Positions 11,501 to 24,359 of a DNA stretch of 64,000 nt are shown piece after piece. The DNA comes from Azolla caroliniana (taxonomy: Eukaryota > Polypodiophyta). The notes beneath the pieces are model-generated. The model saw only the letters and a list, made by a program, of their open reading frames with translations. It ran no database searches and was not told the origin of the DNA. Made by a program: the position numbers and the translations under genes. The stretch is from assembly GCA_043228905.1 (NCBI GenBank), contig JBHGNT010000001.1:8246001-8310000 (forward strand), in the 5' to 3' direction. Each line of letters starts with the position of its first letter. Positions within the stretch are counted from its first letter, which is position 1.

Positions 11501-12600
11501 TCGTCAATTAGCATGTGTTTATATCTGTGGGCGTGCGTGTGTCATCGGACAATGAAAACCTTTGCATCCTCTCCATCCATTAGCATGTATGTGTGGGTGT
11601 GGGTGTCATCCTAATTTCTCTCCATATGTACCTAAGGTTAGTGGGCTCAAAGTAGTCCACCCGGCCAACCTTTTCTTAGCATTTCGTGTTTTTAGTAATA
11701 TCTCATCAACTAACCATTCAAAATCAAAATGGGTCGCAACGTCCACATAAACACACGTGCTCAAAACTTGTAAATGTATGAGCATATAGACCCACGTTAT
11801 AAGCGTGTCCTATTCTTGAGTTCCTATGACTTATGGGTTAGTAACTTGGCATATGTAACTAGTTTGCAACCCACATTGATGAATACCGATTGGCGAGTAA
11901 GTAGATCTATGATGGACATCAACTCATAAGAAGGATGGAAGTTAATAGCATGTAGGGCCTTCATAAGTGTATGTGTTATGTGCACTTTCACGAGAGTGAT
12001 CCAAATTTTCGCAATGTGATGTGACGTAAAGTAGTATCACATTTTTATGTTTCGTCTTGTGTAAAATGCCAAGTTATTTCTCGATACAATGGTGTTCTAA
12101 CTATGATCGTGAAGACTTGGAGTTCAAAGCCATTGTGCTTCATTGCCAGTGACAAATGGGAGTTGAACATCCTTTTCCCATACACATCATGGTTCTTCCT
12201 TGCACACTTCATTTCTTGCAAGGTGCTCTAATTCCATTGCAAACACAGTCGTTGTTATGAGCATAGCCTACAAGACCAATCATAAGGCAATTATAATGAG
12301 ATAACGCAAGATATATGGGAAACTAGTTATCCTTAACTCACTACAAACCCTCAAGTATACGTGACACATGGAACATGTGTCAATATGAGATCCTAATGAG
12401 CTTAGATATACAAAGTTAACTTGCTATCCCTATCATCGGGACATTCATTTTGACTCCAGGGTATAATATGATGACCATATTTTGTGGCATGGGATGTTTC
12501 TTGGGGTGTTATATTTGTCTCTCGTCTTTTGCCAATGGATGGTTGATGTAGTTAAACACCTCGAACTAATATTTTCACTATTTGCTCATCAGTAGCATTT
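11501..12600. other. Intergenic sequence, nothing recognised
   Basis: Mixed AT-rich sequence with one more short copy of the GTGTGGGTGTG motif at about 11590-11610. No supported gene. It ends in CT microsatellite near 12640-12660. Confidence 0.5.
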
Positions 12601-12737
12601 TTGGTAACATTTAGTACCAGAGTTCCGGGATCAAACTTCTCTCGCTCTCTCTCTCTCTTTTCTCTTTCTTTTTTTCATAAATCAATGTTTTGTTATTAAA
12701 ACAAGATGATAATACAACCCTCGCTATCTTCACTACA

Positions 12738-13262
12738 TCATGAGTAGTGATGATGCATGGGAAACCCTCTCAAGTGTTGCAAAACTAGATGGCATACCTC
12801 TATCTCCTCTCGGGACAATGTCCCCAAAGAACATAATTGCGAAAATTGCCACATCAATTTCCCTTTCATCCTACGAAGTTGTTGTGTTACCCCATGAAGT
12901 CCATCAAACAAGAACCCATTTCTCATGGTCCAATTAAACCACATCCCCCAATACCTAAGGTAGTCAAACACGATCTTATATGATGGTGCAGGCATGCCTT
13001 TATCGTCATCAATAAAAAGCCAGTTAAAAGGTAACAAAATATTGCCTGTTATCGATGCCCAAATTTGTGATATAACCACCCAAATGGGTTTAGCAACCGG
13101 ACATGTAATAAACCTATGTCTGGCATCTTCCTCAACCACCGCGCAAAAAAAAACATGTCCCATTTGAAATGTTTCGCCGTTTTAAAGCCATCGCCAATGG
13201 CAACCCACCAACAATCACACGCCAAAGAAACACCTTAGCACGAAACGGAATATGAGACTGCC
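12738..13262 (-). mobile_element. LINE fragment: zf-RVT zinc-binding end of reverse transcriptase
   Basis: The minus strand translates to the C-terminal zinc-binding part of plant non-LTR reverse transcriptases. It has ..IPFRAKVFLWRVIVGGLPL.., then cysteines, then EDARHRFITCPVAKPIW (the E-x4-H-x3-C-P-x-A-x-x-I-W signature). Beyond this comes the tail pattern W-x-x-T-M-R-N-G-F-L-F. A run of nine A/T bases at about 13145-13153 shifts the frame between the two halves. No endonuclease or core RT is present, so this is a 5'-truncated dead copy. Confidence 0.75.
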
Positions 13263-13341
13263 ATCATGCATCCAGAACCCTAGTCCACCACTCTCTCTCT
13301 CTCTCTATGGTTGTTTCAAGTTCCTTAAAAGATTAACAAAC

Positions 13342-13385
13342 ATTTCCATTACCAATCCAAGAAAGCAAAAAGTATGAAAAAGTTA
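13342..13385 (+). repeat. 44-bp exact direct repeat, copy 1
   Basis: Identical over 44 bp to 15144-15187 in the same orientation, beginning ATTTCCATTACCAATCC and ending AAAAAGTTA. Flanks on both sides differ. The second copy abuts the Copia fragment at 14610-15140. Confidence 0.9.
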
Positions 13386-14609
13386 GTATTCTAATTTCCA
13401 TTATTTTTTTGTTTTCAATGTTAGGATGTTTTTAATGTTTTGACAATATTGATTACTTATTTCTCGAAACATGAAAATATCTCGAAATGTTCAATATATT
13501 CAAGATTAACAAATAGTACCTCACAATTAATCCCTATCTTTCATTCTTGAAAGAAATAGTAGTAACCTCTACATCAACGTTGAACATCTCACGATTAACA
13601 TTTTGTAGCTTTAGATTGCATTTGACATATTGGGATCAATGCTAGTGTCTTTTATCGAACATTAGTTGTCAATGTATCTTTAAATGACCATGAGTTTTTT
13701 TTATCAATATTTAATCTATCTATCTATCTTTAATCTCTATTTTCATGTATCACACTTTACCTCACACGTTGTGTTTGCACACATTACACACATATTGCAC
13801 ATGTCGTATACATGGTGAACATTGAGGTTGCACAAGTTACAAACTATAGGAACTCGAGCGATCACGTGCACGTGCATTGCCAAAAATTTGTTGCATTGAT
13901 CAAGTTGTCGGCCACATGTGCTTTCAAAAATTGGAATGCAAAGTAGTGCCTAAATTTAGGAACTAATCAAGTAGTCGAACACCTCTCGTGAGTCATGTTT
14001 GCTAAATCTATGGCATAATCCATGGTGTTGAGCATGTAAGGTATTGTGCTTGGACCCAAAACATATCATGTGAAGGCCGGCCAAAATGCTACCAAATCAT
14101 TTTGTTTTTCTACGATATACTGATTTGCACAACTTGGGACCAATAACATTAACATTTACAAAGTTGGGTCTATTCACTTGGGCATGACATAGGCAATTTA
14201 TATTTCATTTTTTGCTAAATGATTGTTAAGAACTAGCAAGTAGAGTTGTTTGCAAAAGAAGTTATTAATATATATATATATATATATATAAAATTTATGG
14301 TGTGTGTGTGAGAGAGGGAGAGACAATAGGAGAGTGAGTGGGACGTCTAAAGGGCAAACACTTCATTCAATGTACAGGCATCTCTAATCCTCTTTATCTT
14401 CTCAATTATGTGGATCCTTGTCGTTCTTTAAAATAACTTTTTGTGTTATGACAATATTTACAACCAGAAAGACAATGCCATGCTTATTGCTCATGATGGC
14501 ATATATAATGTTTGCTAACCATGAATGAGTACATAAATTTCCACCTTTGTTTTCATTTACATTCTAGTGTCTTTCAACAATCTTCCTTGATTATTCTAGT
14601 GCAAAATGA
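13386..14609. other. Intergenic sequence, nothing recognised
   Basis: AT-rich sequence with a short CTAT run near 13720 and a TA microsatellite at about 14267-14291. No supported gene or RNA. Confidence 0.5.
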
Positions 14610-15140
14610 CATTGGCGTACTAAAAGGCGAGCCTCCATCCACATGGGACCACTCGATCACTTTCGTAAGATGCTCACCAAGAGATACATGAATCTATTGG
14701 TTTATCCTACTTTAAGCCATCCACATTCTTGAGATTTGCTTCACCCCTTCCAAGTCATCCATTCTAAACTTCTTGCTCAATTTTTCTTTAATGGTCAAAT
14801 CCACTTCAAGTGCTTCCTCGTGATAACTAGTATATCATCCACATACTAGACAAGTTGGATTAAACTCCTATTTACACAACACTTGGTGCATACATAAATA
14901 TCCTCGTCACCATGACAAAATCATTGGTGTGAAACGTTTGTTAGCATTGTTGAAGTATTTACTTCAACATTCATAGGCTCTTATGTAATAAATGCACAAT
15001 TCCCTCCTTACATGGTTCTATGAATACAATGATTTGCTCCAAATACACCTCCTCTGCTTTATCCTCGTAGAGGAAAGAGGTTTTCACATCATTCTCTTTG
15101 GGTCGGGGAACCAACCTCCACATCTAATTCTTGCAGTGAC
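14610..15140 (-). mobile_element. Degenerate Copia reverse transcriptase fragment
   Basis: On the minus strand pieces in different frames match Copia RT in the right order. They are DVKTSFL...EEVYLEQ (about 15110-15020), DEDIYVCTK (about 14910-14885), YVDDILVITR, the RT catalytic box (about 14845-14815), and KEKLSKKFRMDDLEG (about 14795-14745). Stops and frameshifts separate them. No LTRs are identified, so this is an old internal fragment. Confidence 0.7.
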
Positions 15141-15143
15141 TTT

Positions 15144-15187
15144 ATTTCCATTACCAATCCAAGAAAGCAAAAAGTATGAAAAAGTTA
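15144..15187 (+). repeat. 44-bp exact direct repeat, copy 2
   Basis: Second copy of the repeat at 13342-13385. It lies directly upstream of the PPR gene and at the edge of the Copia RT fragment. Confidence 0.9.
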
Positions 15188-15426
15188 TATCCATCAATGT
15201 TTTGCTTTACCAATCGCCCTTCTATCGATCGAGTTGCCTCTTGGGCATTAAGCCTCGCCGCCTCGGCAACCTTTATATACATACATACATATTTTGATTG
15301 ATTCTATCTCTTCATGCATTTTTTGTCACACTAACCCAACCCACACAACCTGCAATCTCTAAACTAGTTTAAAAAAAACTAGAGATTAAAATTGATGGGC
15401 ACTACTTATCTCTAGCATCCAGATAG

Positions 15427-17232
15427 ATGCCCGTCGACATAACAACCTGCAGAAACGCCCTAGATCTCCTTCTCAAGCGAGGCTTGGAGCAGGATTCCTA
15501 CTCAGCGAGTCATCTCATCCGTGGATTCGCTGCCTCTTCTTCTCTCGACGACGCTTACCATCTCTTCTCGATCCTGCCCATCCCAAATGTATTCGCTTGG
15601 AGTGCCATTATCGATGCCCATACAAAACTAGGCCGTCCTCACAAAGCTCTCTCACTTTTCTCCCATCTCCATGCATATACTGACATAAGACCAGATGCAC
15701 ATCTCTTCGTGGTTGCCATTAAAGCTTGCTCTGCACTTCTTGCAAAAGGCCTTCACAAGGCTAGATCTATCCATAGCCAGGTTGTTGAGTATGGATATGA
15801 TGGAAATACTTATATTGGGAGTGCTCTCATTGACATGTATGTAAAATGTGGGTCTTTGAGAGATGGGTTTGTGATCTTTTGTGATTTGGAAAGACAGGAT
15901 GTGGTCACCTTCACTTGCATGTTGGGTGGGTTTGTCCAGCATGGACGTTATGAACAAGCTTTCTGGATATTTGAAAAGATGCAAAAGGCAGGGATTGACC
16001 CTAACCAAGCTTCATTTGTGAATATTGCAAAGGCATGCATCGAGATAAGAGAAGTAGAACTTGGTATGTTACTTCATGCTCTTGTCGTGGAAAGAAATTA
16101 CGAACTTGATAATGTGGTTTTGAATGGGATCATTGATATGTATGCAAAGTGTGGGAGAATGGATGATGCTATGAGAGTTTTCAATAGATTTCCTCTGGGT
16201 CACAGAGATTTGGTAACTTGGTGTACGATTCTCTCAGGATTAATTGACCTTGGACGATGTCGAGATGCACGCTTTCACATTTGGGAAATGCGACAACAAC
16301 ATGAGACCCTTGAATATGACCAAGGTTTATTCGTTTGCCTCCTCAAGGTGTGCTCATATGAGTCTGCATTATGCCAAGGGATGATCATACATACCATCAT
16401 CATTATGGAAACTAAATTGGTTTCTGATGTTACCATAGGAAATGCACTCTTGAACATGTACTTGAGATGTGATAGATATGTCGAGGCTTGTAAGGTCTTT
16501 TCCTCAATGCGGAGCAAGAATGTGGTTTCGTGGAGTACGATGATGAGGCAAAGCAAGGAATGTAGCCTGACTACAGTGGAGGAGTTTTTGCAAGCCATGG
16601 ATAGAGATGGATATAAACCAAATGATGTGACATATGCTTGCATTTTGTCGTTGTTCCGGGATGAGAAGTCTTTTATGCTGGAAAGCTTAGGTCCACTCAT
16701 ACATAGGGATAAAATTGCACATAAGGATGGGGGCTTTCTGATGATAGAAAGTTTAAGTTGCAATGAATTGTGGAATCTTACACATTACAACTGCATTGTG
16801 GACCATCTTGGCCATATTGGACAATTGACTGAAGCCATAGATATCTTAAAGACGATGCCACACAAGGAAAACAATGTGGGTTGGACCTCTTTACTATCGA
16901 GTTGCAAAATGTATAGCCACGTGGATCTTGGAAATCAGTGCTTTGAGCGAGTTAGGGAAATGGAAGGAGATGAAAAGTCATCGAGCTATTTGCTCATGGA
17001 AAGTATCTATAGTGCTCAAGACATGCCACATGAAGCTAAGAAGGTGGAGTCTTTGAGACATGGCAAGGTATGGAATATTACCGGGATAGCAACCATTGAA
17101 CTACTCAACAAAATACATGAATTTAGTGTGGGTGATCGAAGTCATGAGATGAATAGAGAGATTAGTGACAAGTTGAAGTTCATGCACATTAGAATAAAAA
17201 GGGAAGGATACATACCACGATTCCAGACCTAG
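15427..17232 (+). CDS. PLS-class pentatricopeptide repeat protein, E/E+ type (601 aa, intronless)
   Basis: PPR proteins of this class bind organelle RNA base by base and direct C-to-U editing. PPR motifs run from about residue 25 to 470, with typical cores such as VFAWSAIIDAHTKLGR, YIGSALIDMYVKCGS, VVLNGIIDMYAKCGR, VTIGNALLNMYLRC and VVSWSTMMRQ. The alternating P, L and S forms mark the PLS class. An E/E+ region follows (about 480-595), with GWTSLLSSCKMYSHVDLG and KIHEFSVGDRSHEM. The protein stops just after GYIP, where a DYW deaminase domain would begin. It would therefore need a DYW partner in trans if it acts in editing. The single exon is typical of plant PPR genes. The ATG at 15427 is the first in frame. 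The N-terminus is a weak organelle targeting signal, so the destination is unclear. Confidence 0.93.
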   Translation: MPVDITTCRNALDLLLKRGLEQDSYSASHLIRGFAASSSLDDAYHLFSILPIPNVFAWSAIIDAHTKLGRPHKALSLFSHLHAYTDIRPDAHLFVVAIKACSALLAKGLHKARSIHSQVVEYGYDGNTYIGSALIDMYVKCGSLRDGFVIFCDLERQDVVTFTCMLGGFVQHGRYEQAFWIFEKMQKAGIDPNQASFVNIAKACIEIREVELGMLLHALVVERNYELDNVVLNGIIDMYAKCGRMDDAMRVFNRFPLGHRDLVTWCTILSGLIDLGRCRDARFHIWEMRQQHETLEYDQGLFVCLLKVCSYESALCQGMIIHTIIIMETKLVSDVTIGNALLNMYLRCDRYVEACKVFSSMRSKNVVSWSTMMRQSKECSLTTVEEFLQAMDRDGYKPNDVTYACILSLFRDEKSFMLESLGPLIHRDKIAHKDGGFLMIESLSCNELWNLTHYNCIVDHLGHIGQLTEAIDILKTMPHKENNVGWTSLLSSCKMYSHVDLGNQCFERVREMEGDEKSSSYLLMESIYSAQDMPHEAKKVESLRHGKVWNITGIATIELLNKIHEFSVGDRSHEMNREISDKLKFMHIRIKREGYIPRFQT

Positions 17233-18705
17233 TTCTCTCACCATGGCCATCCATCACAAACTATTCAGTTCCTTCTTTTGAAATGGCCCTCATACAGAAA
17301 TTGTAGTTATATTAATTGAAGGGTAGTGATTGTGCCATTGGTCAGATACTTCTATGTGAGGTGAAAACCCATAAAAGAGCAGCTACAAAGGAGATTGTGA
17401 CATCCTTGGGCTAGAGAAAAGAGCACAGAATATGCCGCTAGTAATATTGTGCAAAACATGCATGAATGTAAAGATTGCTTCATGATTTACTGTCTTTGAC
17501 GAAACATGAATGCAAATATGGAGATCTGATGTAGCTTGATAATAGCAATGATGGTTGCGAGACATCCATATGGACCATTCAAAGAACAAGGTTCAATGAC
17601 ACACATGTGTATCATAAACATCCCACACTCTAAGATCTCATTGTAGCTAGTTCTCATTCCACCTTACTACTTCTGATGTAACTTCAGTCAGATTTAGCTA
17701 TGTTGCCTTTTTAAGACGTTATCTCGTACACAGGACATGAGACAAGCCAAACTTAAAATAGATAATTATAAAGATGGCCTAGGGCCCCACCCATATTTGA
17801 TTTGAGAATTGAACCAACAACCTTAAGGAACAATTGATAATGCAAGGTCATGCCTCATGTATATATCTTGATTGATCAATAGCCTGAAATTGTTGGGATT
17901 GCTAAAAATTTTCATGTGGTTTATCAAGGTGATGCTGATGAAAGATGATTTGCATGTGTAAATAGGAAAATACAATAAGAATGAGTTACTCTACTTTATA
18001 TGCCAAAACATAGTAAAATGAAAGAGTTAATTATATTTCATTTTTTGCTAGAAAAAGTCCCCACCTTCTCAATTATTATCCGAATGCCCGTGGTTGAGAA
18101 CTCTTGTCTCTTTTACAATTAAATGTGCCATTATGAGCAATTTCATTATCAAGTAATTCCCTGTTTCCTCAATGACATAGCACATTAGTAGAGGCTAAAA
18201 TAACTTAATTACAATGAAAAGCTTTTCTTGTAGGACATTAAAACATATATTTTTCACATGCAAACACACGATATACTTTGATGTTAATGTGGTTCTTTAT
18301 TGACAAGGTCACAACTCTTTAACATATGTCATTGTTGTTTCCCACCATACATTAATTGCAACTCAGTATTATCAATATTGATACGATATGTATACATATG
18401 AAATGTTTGAGAACTTGTTGATAATATGATTGAACCAAGCTTAATATTGGGTTATTCAATATTTGCCGAAAGTTGCTCAACACATAGCTTCATGTTACTG
18501 CTCGAGGTTGTGGAAGTGAAATTCATACAATCATAGAGTTTGTCAAGCTTGTCTTAGCCTTATGTTAATGGTGGAGGTGATGTATTAATTATGGAAATTC
18601 CTTGTCTGGTTCATTTGTGTTTTCTCCTCTATTGGTTGAAGATACTTCAATGAAAATATATATTACAAAACAAATCACTATAATACTTTTAGCAGGGTTG
18701 GTGAG
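17233..18705. other. Intergenic sequence between PPR and Sec14-like genes
   Basis: AT-rich and without a supported gene. No DYW-domain remnant is visible downstream of the PPR stop. Confidence 0.5.
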
Positions 18706-20199
18706 TCAGTCATCCATGACATATGAAGTTGTAACTGAGAGGGTTGTCACAAACTCTTCTAGCAACAAATTCGAGGCTCTAGATGAGGCATGTTCACTAC
18801 ATCCTTCATCGCAATGACTGAGGTCTACTACAGATGATTTCTCGATGGATGTTTGAATACTCTTGTCATGCTCCTCTGGTTGTAGAAGCTCAATGTTTAA
18901 GGATCTTTGTGGGGAAGGGCCTACACATTTGGAAGCATAACATTGTTGTTTAATGTAGTTCCAAACATCTTGGTGGAACTGATGTGAAGGAGAGAAGCAA
19001 TCGACAAGGCCCATCTCTATGGGGGTCTTCCCAATTCGTGTGTCATATTTACAAAAATGAGGTATAACACTAGAGTCCATTACCTAAAAGAAAAAAGAGT
19101 AAATAGATACTCACATCATACACTGAGAGGACTTGAATAAACTCCAATGCCCACTTATGATGCGTTTCTGGCATTCTCGTAAAAATGCCAAACTTTGGAA
19201 ATCTTTTTCGGAATTGTCACGAATGGAATTGGTTTACATTAGTTAATCTTTTTTTCCTTGGAATTTAACAACTCATTTTGTTTTCACCTTCAATAGCTCT
19301 TCTTTGCCGGAGCCTTGGAGTACTTGCACTTTGCGCCTCGTCCGCTCATGCAAGAGAGGCCTCACAACCTGCCATCAAAGTTTCGCTCAGAAATGACCAT
19401 AATTGTTAGTCACATTCTTACAAAAGAATGACATACATACGCCACCACGGAAATGTTTGCAAAATCGAACCAAATCATGGCACACACCTTCCAACAAGCT
19501 GAGAAAATGTAGGGTGTATTAACAATATAGTAGACATCAGTCTTCTCCGGGTAATTCAAATCATCAATTGTTGATATGATTGTGAGAGCCTGAGATATAG
19601 ATAAATGTTTATTAAAAAACACAGGTATAATGGACTAGCTATGACAGAATTTATGCTCAGAGGATTGGAATGTGTACTTCAATTGAAGAATTATCACCTT
19701 GATTCGAGAAAGCGTAGAGAGGTTGAGGTTCGTCATGTCAAGTATTTTGAGACATGTTCCAACGAACCTACCCATTCGCTTACTCGATGCCGGCTGGAAG
19801 TGATATTTATCTAGTTCAGTCTACTACTCTTTTAATATAGGCCTACTAATACTAATTACAAATAAAGACATCAATATGCACAAAGAAAGCACAATGTATA
19901 CAGACATTGCCTCTTGTTTTGCTATTATAATGACAAAATGACCCTTAAAACCCCGAAATTAGAACCATTTCTGACATCAAAAGCCAACATTTAGTTATAA
20001 CTTACAAGAAGAACTTGATCCCGATATTCGTTAATCTGAATGTGAGACTGAACATACATATCTATCTGCACTTCATTTTCAAAACATGGAGATGCTCATT
20101 ATTAGTATAGGAGAGACTTAAAACAGTAGAGATTCCTCTTTTGTGGAATAAGCAACATGCATGCATATGTACATGACATGCATGTTACAGTATATGTTA

Positions 20200-20278
<79 letters not shown>

Positions 20279-21602
20279 ATATAATGCATACATATATATA
20301 CATATGTAGGTGTGTGTATCTCGTAATGAACTCAGCTTACAGGAATTTTATCGAAACTGTTTTGCCCTATTCCAACAGCAAAGACTGGGCGTCCCTGAAA
20401 ATGTATATGGAAGACTCAAGGAAATACATTATTGCAAAAAAACAGGAAAATTAGCAACTTGTATATTGATTCTTTCATATTCCTAGATTTCTAGAACTGT
20501 GTTATACCCACCTTTTTACAGAAGCCTGTCATTCCTAGAGGTTGCGATTCTCGGATGGCATCAAATGTCTCCTTCGGCCCAATCGGTCTCTGTTATTAGA
20601 TCACATCATATATGTTAAAACAATCCATTATTAAAATTCTAATCCAAATGTGGGACTCGACAAGAAACAGCTGTTGTTACCGAAAGAATGTTGTCAATGT
20701 TGTTTTCCACTCTCCACTGCAAACTATCCATGAGCTTCAAAAGGAACAAGAAAGGATCTCATAGTGAGTTAATTAATTAATTGGATCGACACATATATTC
20801 AGCTAATCAAAAGACTGGTATGTCTTTTCAGGTTAATACCATCTTGAAAGTCTTGGGGACGTTGTTTTCCCGAGCCTTGAGAAAGCGTTCGATTGTGGCT
20901 TCAGGATATCCTTTGTGCCAAGCCTAAAGGAGAGAAAGCATACGTGAGTTGCTTATAAGTAAGAGGTTTTACTGGATTTTTGTTCCTTCCTATACCTAAT
21001 TTACCACATAATTACCACATTTGTACACGGACATGAAAGAGATAACAAATAATCAGGAAAGAGAAAGAATACAAATAACTTACTTTGTATGAATATTCAT
21101 ACTCTTAGGGAACCACAAAAGAAGAAATCAAAGCAAGCAACTACTTGTATGCACTATGTATATATGTATGTATGTATATGTACATAAGTACACAAACATA
21201 CATACTCTCCGGAAGAAGAAGATGACGAAAATACAAGCAACCATACTATAGTATATTGTTTGACACTGAAGTTTTTCTTGATGTTTCTAGTACAAATATT
21301 TTGTTTTTCTTCCACACACACACAGAGTAAATGAAGATGATGTTTACCTTATAATGGATGGATAACTGTTGTTGGCCATCCATTAGAATGGCTGCGAAAT
21401 ACATATATACCAAAGTATAAGCATACAGACATATATATGTAGGTATGACAAGGAGGAGGTAAAATGGTGAGAAATATGAAATACATACAAATTTATCTAT
21501 GCATGATAACAAATGCATTGAGAAATAGAGACCTTGTTCTAGCAAGTCTTTGAGCTGGGAGATGGCTTCTGGTGATGGAGGAGGAGGAGGAGGAGGGGCC
21601 AT
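18706..21602 (-). CDS. Sec14-like phosphatidylinositol transfer protein, CRAL-TRIO domain (11 exons, 366 aa)
   Basis: Lipid-binding protein that exchanges phosphatidylinositol and a second lipid between membranes. Coding exons in transcript order are 21533-21602, 21348-21391, 20840-20923, 20681-20734, 20512-20589, 20341-20394, 20006-20065, 19698-19793, 19488-19589, 19288-19368 and 18706-19083. All phases close. The product has a proline run after the start (MAPPPPPPPSP) and a CRAL-TRIO N-terminal helix bundle (about 15-85, with GYPEATIERFLKARENNV). The CRAL-TRIO lipid pocket is at about 95-260, with HIQINEYRDQVLL, GTCLKILDMT, TIISTIDDLNYPEKTD and YYIVNTPYIFSACWK. The plant-type tail has IPHFC and CFSPSHQFHQDVWNYIKQQ. 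The last 80 residues are not conserved in a way I recognise. The intron at 20066-20340 holds CT, TA and GT microsatellites. Confidence 0.94.
20202..20285. repeat. Compound (CT)n-(TA)n-(GT)n microsatellite
   Basis: Adjacent CT (about 20204-20232), TA and TG runs, then GTATGTATGTATATATA, inside an intron of the Sec14-like gene. Confidence 0.95.
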
Positions 21603-24350
21603 TATGTTGTTTTCCCTGTTTGTTTGAACCAGCAATGTCAAGCTACACAACTAGCTGAGTCTGTATTCTATGTGTGCATGTTAATTAAGTATGTTATAAA
21701 TTGTATGTACATATATGTATATGCATGTGCATGTATGTACTATATGTACTAACAAACGTATGCAGTGAATGTACAAAGAATGAAGGAGAAATGAATAACC
21801 TTCTTCAAGTAATGGGAAACACCAAATCACAATCTGTTAAAGAAATTAAATGAGCAGAACAGAGCAGGGGAAGGGGCAGGGGCAGGAACAGGGTCCTTTT
21901 TTTATGACATTTATACATACATATCTATGTATGCATGTATGTATATACATACACACATATATGTATAAATTATAATGTATATGATATGCATGAGGACTTC
22001 TGTGTATGTATTCGGCTAGAATAAAGCCTCAAGGACACTTTTCTTCTGAAATGATGTAGACCTTAATCAAAAGGAGGAAGCAGGGCTAATTAATTGTGGA
22101 GCATCTTGCAAAGCTATTACACTCTCTCAAGGTCTCCTACCTTTAGCCATTCCGCCAACTATATATATATAGGTCATGATGGCATGCCATTTAGACCCAA
22201 CTAGGCTCATTCTAATCGCCACACACCTTCTTCAATTGAATAGCTCAAGCTAATTAGTCGTGATGCCACATTATCGTTCTTCGACCTGATAACTAGATAC
22301 AAACTTCTTCCACTTACTTCCGTTCATTTGCACTATTTTTAGGTAACAACATTCATTGTGGCTATAGGGCGTGGTTTATAAAAATGGCCATGTTTTCTGG
22401 AGTTCATCAATAGATACAAGATCTGTTGGTCATTCCTATGATAGTGAGAATACTTTGGTTACTTATGACGTAGATACTTTCCAACTCTTTGAAATCTTCC
22501 ATAGATAAGTTTAAAGCATGAACTATGTTCGTTATCTTAGAAACACAACATCCCAATATGTCGTTTTTTTTTGTTTCTGTGCAAACAAGTTTATTTTATG
22601 CACCCTGCACTCTCCTCCATGAAAAAAGTGTTTATGTTTAGGGTTTGGTCACTAGTGCTTACAAATCCTCACCATTTTTTTTTTAACTCCCAAGTCTCAA
22701 GGAGATAGCCAAGAAGCGTGCTAATTATAATTAACATTCACTCATTGTAGCAAATTCATGGGACAAACAATGTGTTGGGAATGTGAGGAAGTATGTTTCA
22801 ATTAGAATTTAGAACCAATAAAATTATTCTAAATTTGGTCTATAACCCAAAATTTCATATTTGGAAAGGTTGTCGGCAATTGCCTTTGTGCTCAATTGAG
22901 TTCACGTCATAGTTTGTTCAACAAACATCGCTTAGCGAGGAGTGATTTTGAAAGCAACAAATTATTGTAAAAAGACGAAATATATCTTAGGTTCCAACTC
23001 CAAGATAGAGAATACTTGTATTTAAGCCTTTATCATAAGTATTAAAAGATATTGTATTGGGTGTCCTTTGAGGGAGCCCTATTGGAGGCGTACGGGTACA
23101 CGGAACCGGAAGGAAGAGGTCGACATGAACAATTGATGTTACTCATACATCTCCTCACTATCCTCTCCATACCATGAATGCTAGCCTTCATTACCAATTC
23201 CTACATTGCTGCCTTCTTTGCTCCTCAAGGGTGCTTTGCCTCTCTCTTTCTCTCTACATTGTGACAATGCTTGGGAACTCTCTCTCCCTATAGATTTCCT
23301 AGTCATTGCAATGTAGAACAATTCTATTAGAGTGAACCAAATGAATATCTATGAAATAAAGCAAAAGATAGAAGAAGACACTTTCCTAACATTTCTAAGT
23401 TTAGTGTGTCCTTGAAGGTGCTATGGTGTACAAGTCGAGGCTATAAGGTAGGAACAATAAAGGAATCAAATTCAAGGTGCTTGCCATACATGGCAAGGAA
23501 ATACGACGGTACACTTACATATATACACATGTATATGTAGAGAGGGAGAGAGTGAAAATAGCCCCATGTAAAAGAAACCAAATGATGCAATATGTGCTTT
23601 TCTTTATATAAACTATTCCCTCGTGTTATTTTGCTTCTGAGGGTGGCAAACTCCCAAAACTCTATAAAATGATTGAAATAAAGTTAATTTTGCTTCCAAT
23701 TGAACTAAGAAATCGCCATGTGAATATTTTGGTACTGAAAGCATGTAAAAGCAAGAAAGTTAGGTTTGACATGGAATTCTTCACTTTGGAAGTAACTCAA
23801 AAGCTATGAAAGAAGTTTGATTCCATTAGAAAATACAAACTTTTTGTATAAGCAGAAATGGCATAAAAGTTTATATAATACAAAGCATTGCAAGTTGTTG
23901 CATGTATTAAAAACGTAAGAAAGTAAGGATTATGTTCCCAATGATACTAAAGGTAACAATATTTACAACTTTCAAGTCACGGTGACCAAATAATTAATCT
24001 CATGTAAAGATATTGTGACAAAGTGGACCACACAACACTATTGTCAAACTAGTAACATTTGCATCTTACGTTTAAAAATGTCACATTTACTAGCACACAA
24101 ACATTATGAAAATGATTTAATGCTACCTTGAAATCAATAGTCTTCTCTTACACACATATATGAACACAATTTTTGGGTTCAAAATCAAAATTTATATATG
24201 CAAACAAAGAACAATGATACTAAGATATACCCTAACTAGAATCACACTTTATCATTTCCCTAAACATGGTTATGCACGTACTTGAATAAACAAATACGAA
24301 TAATCACACTCCAAAATTTTCATAATGGGAGACTTCATACCATACATGAA
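21603..24350. other. Intergenic sequence with ATGT-type simple repeats
   Basis: TATG/TATA-rich simple sequence is scattered over 21690-21990 and 23515-23550. No gene, RNA or full-length element is recognised in the rest. Confidence 0.5.
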
Positions 24351-24359
24351 ACAATTGTA

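Noticed and set aside
10739-11614. Long open frames around the importin alpha 5' end on both strands
   Set aside because: They translate microsatellite and purine tracts into Thr-His, Val-Cys-Gly or Glu-Lys runs. Only the part from 10975 downward on the minus strand is real coding sequence.
18602-18817. Plus-strand frame over the end of the Sec14-like gene
   Set aside because: It is antisense to the last exon of that gene and has no motif.
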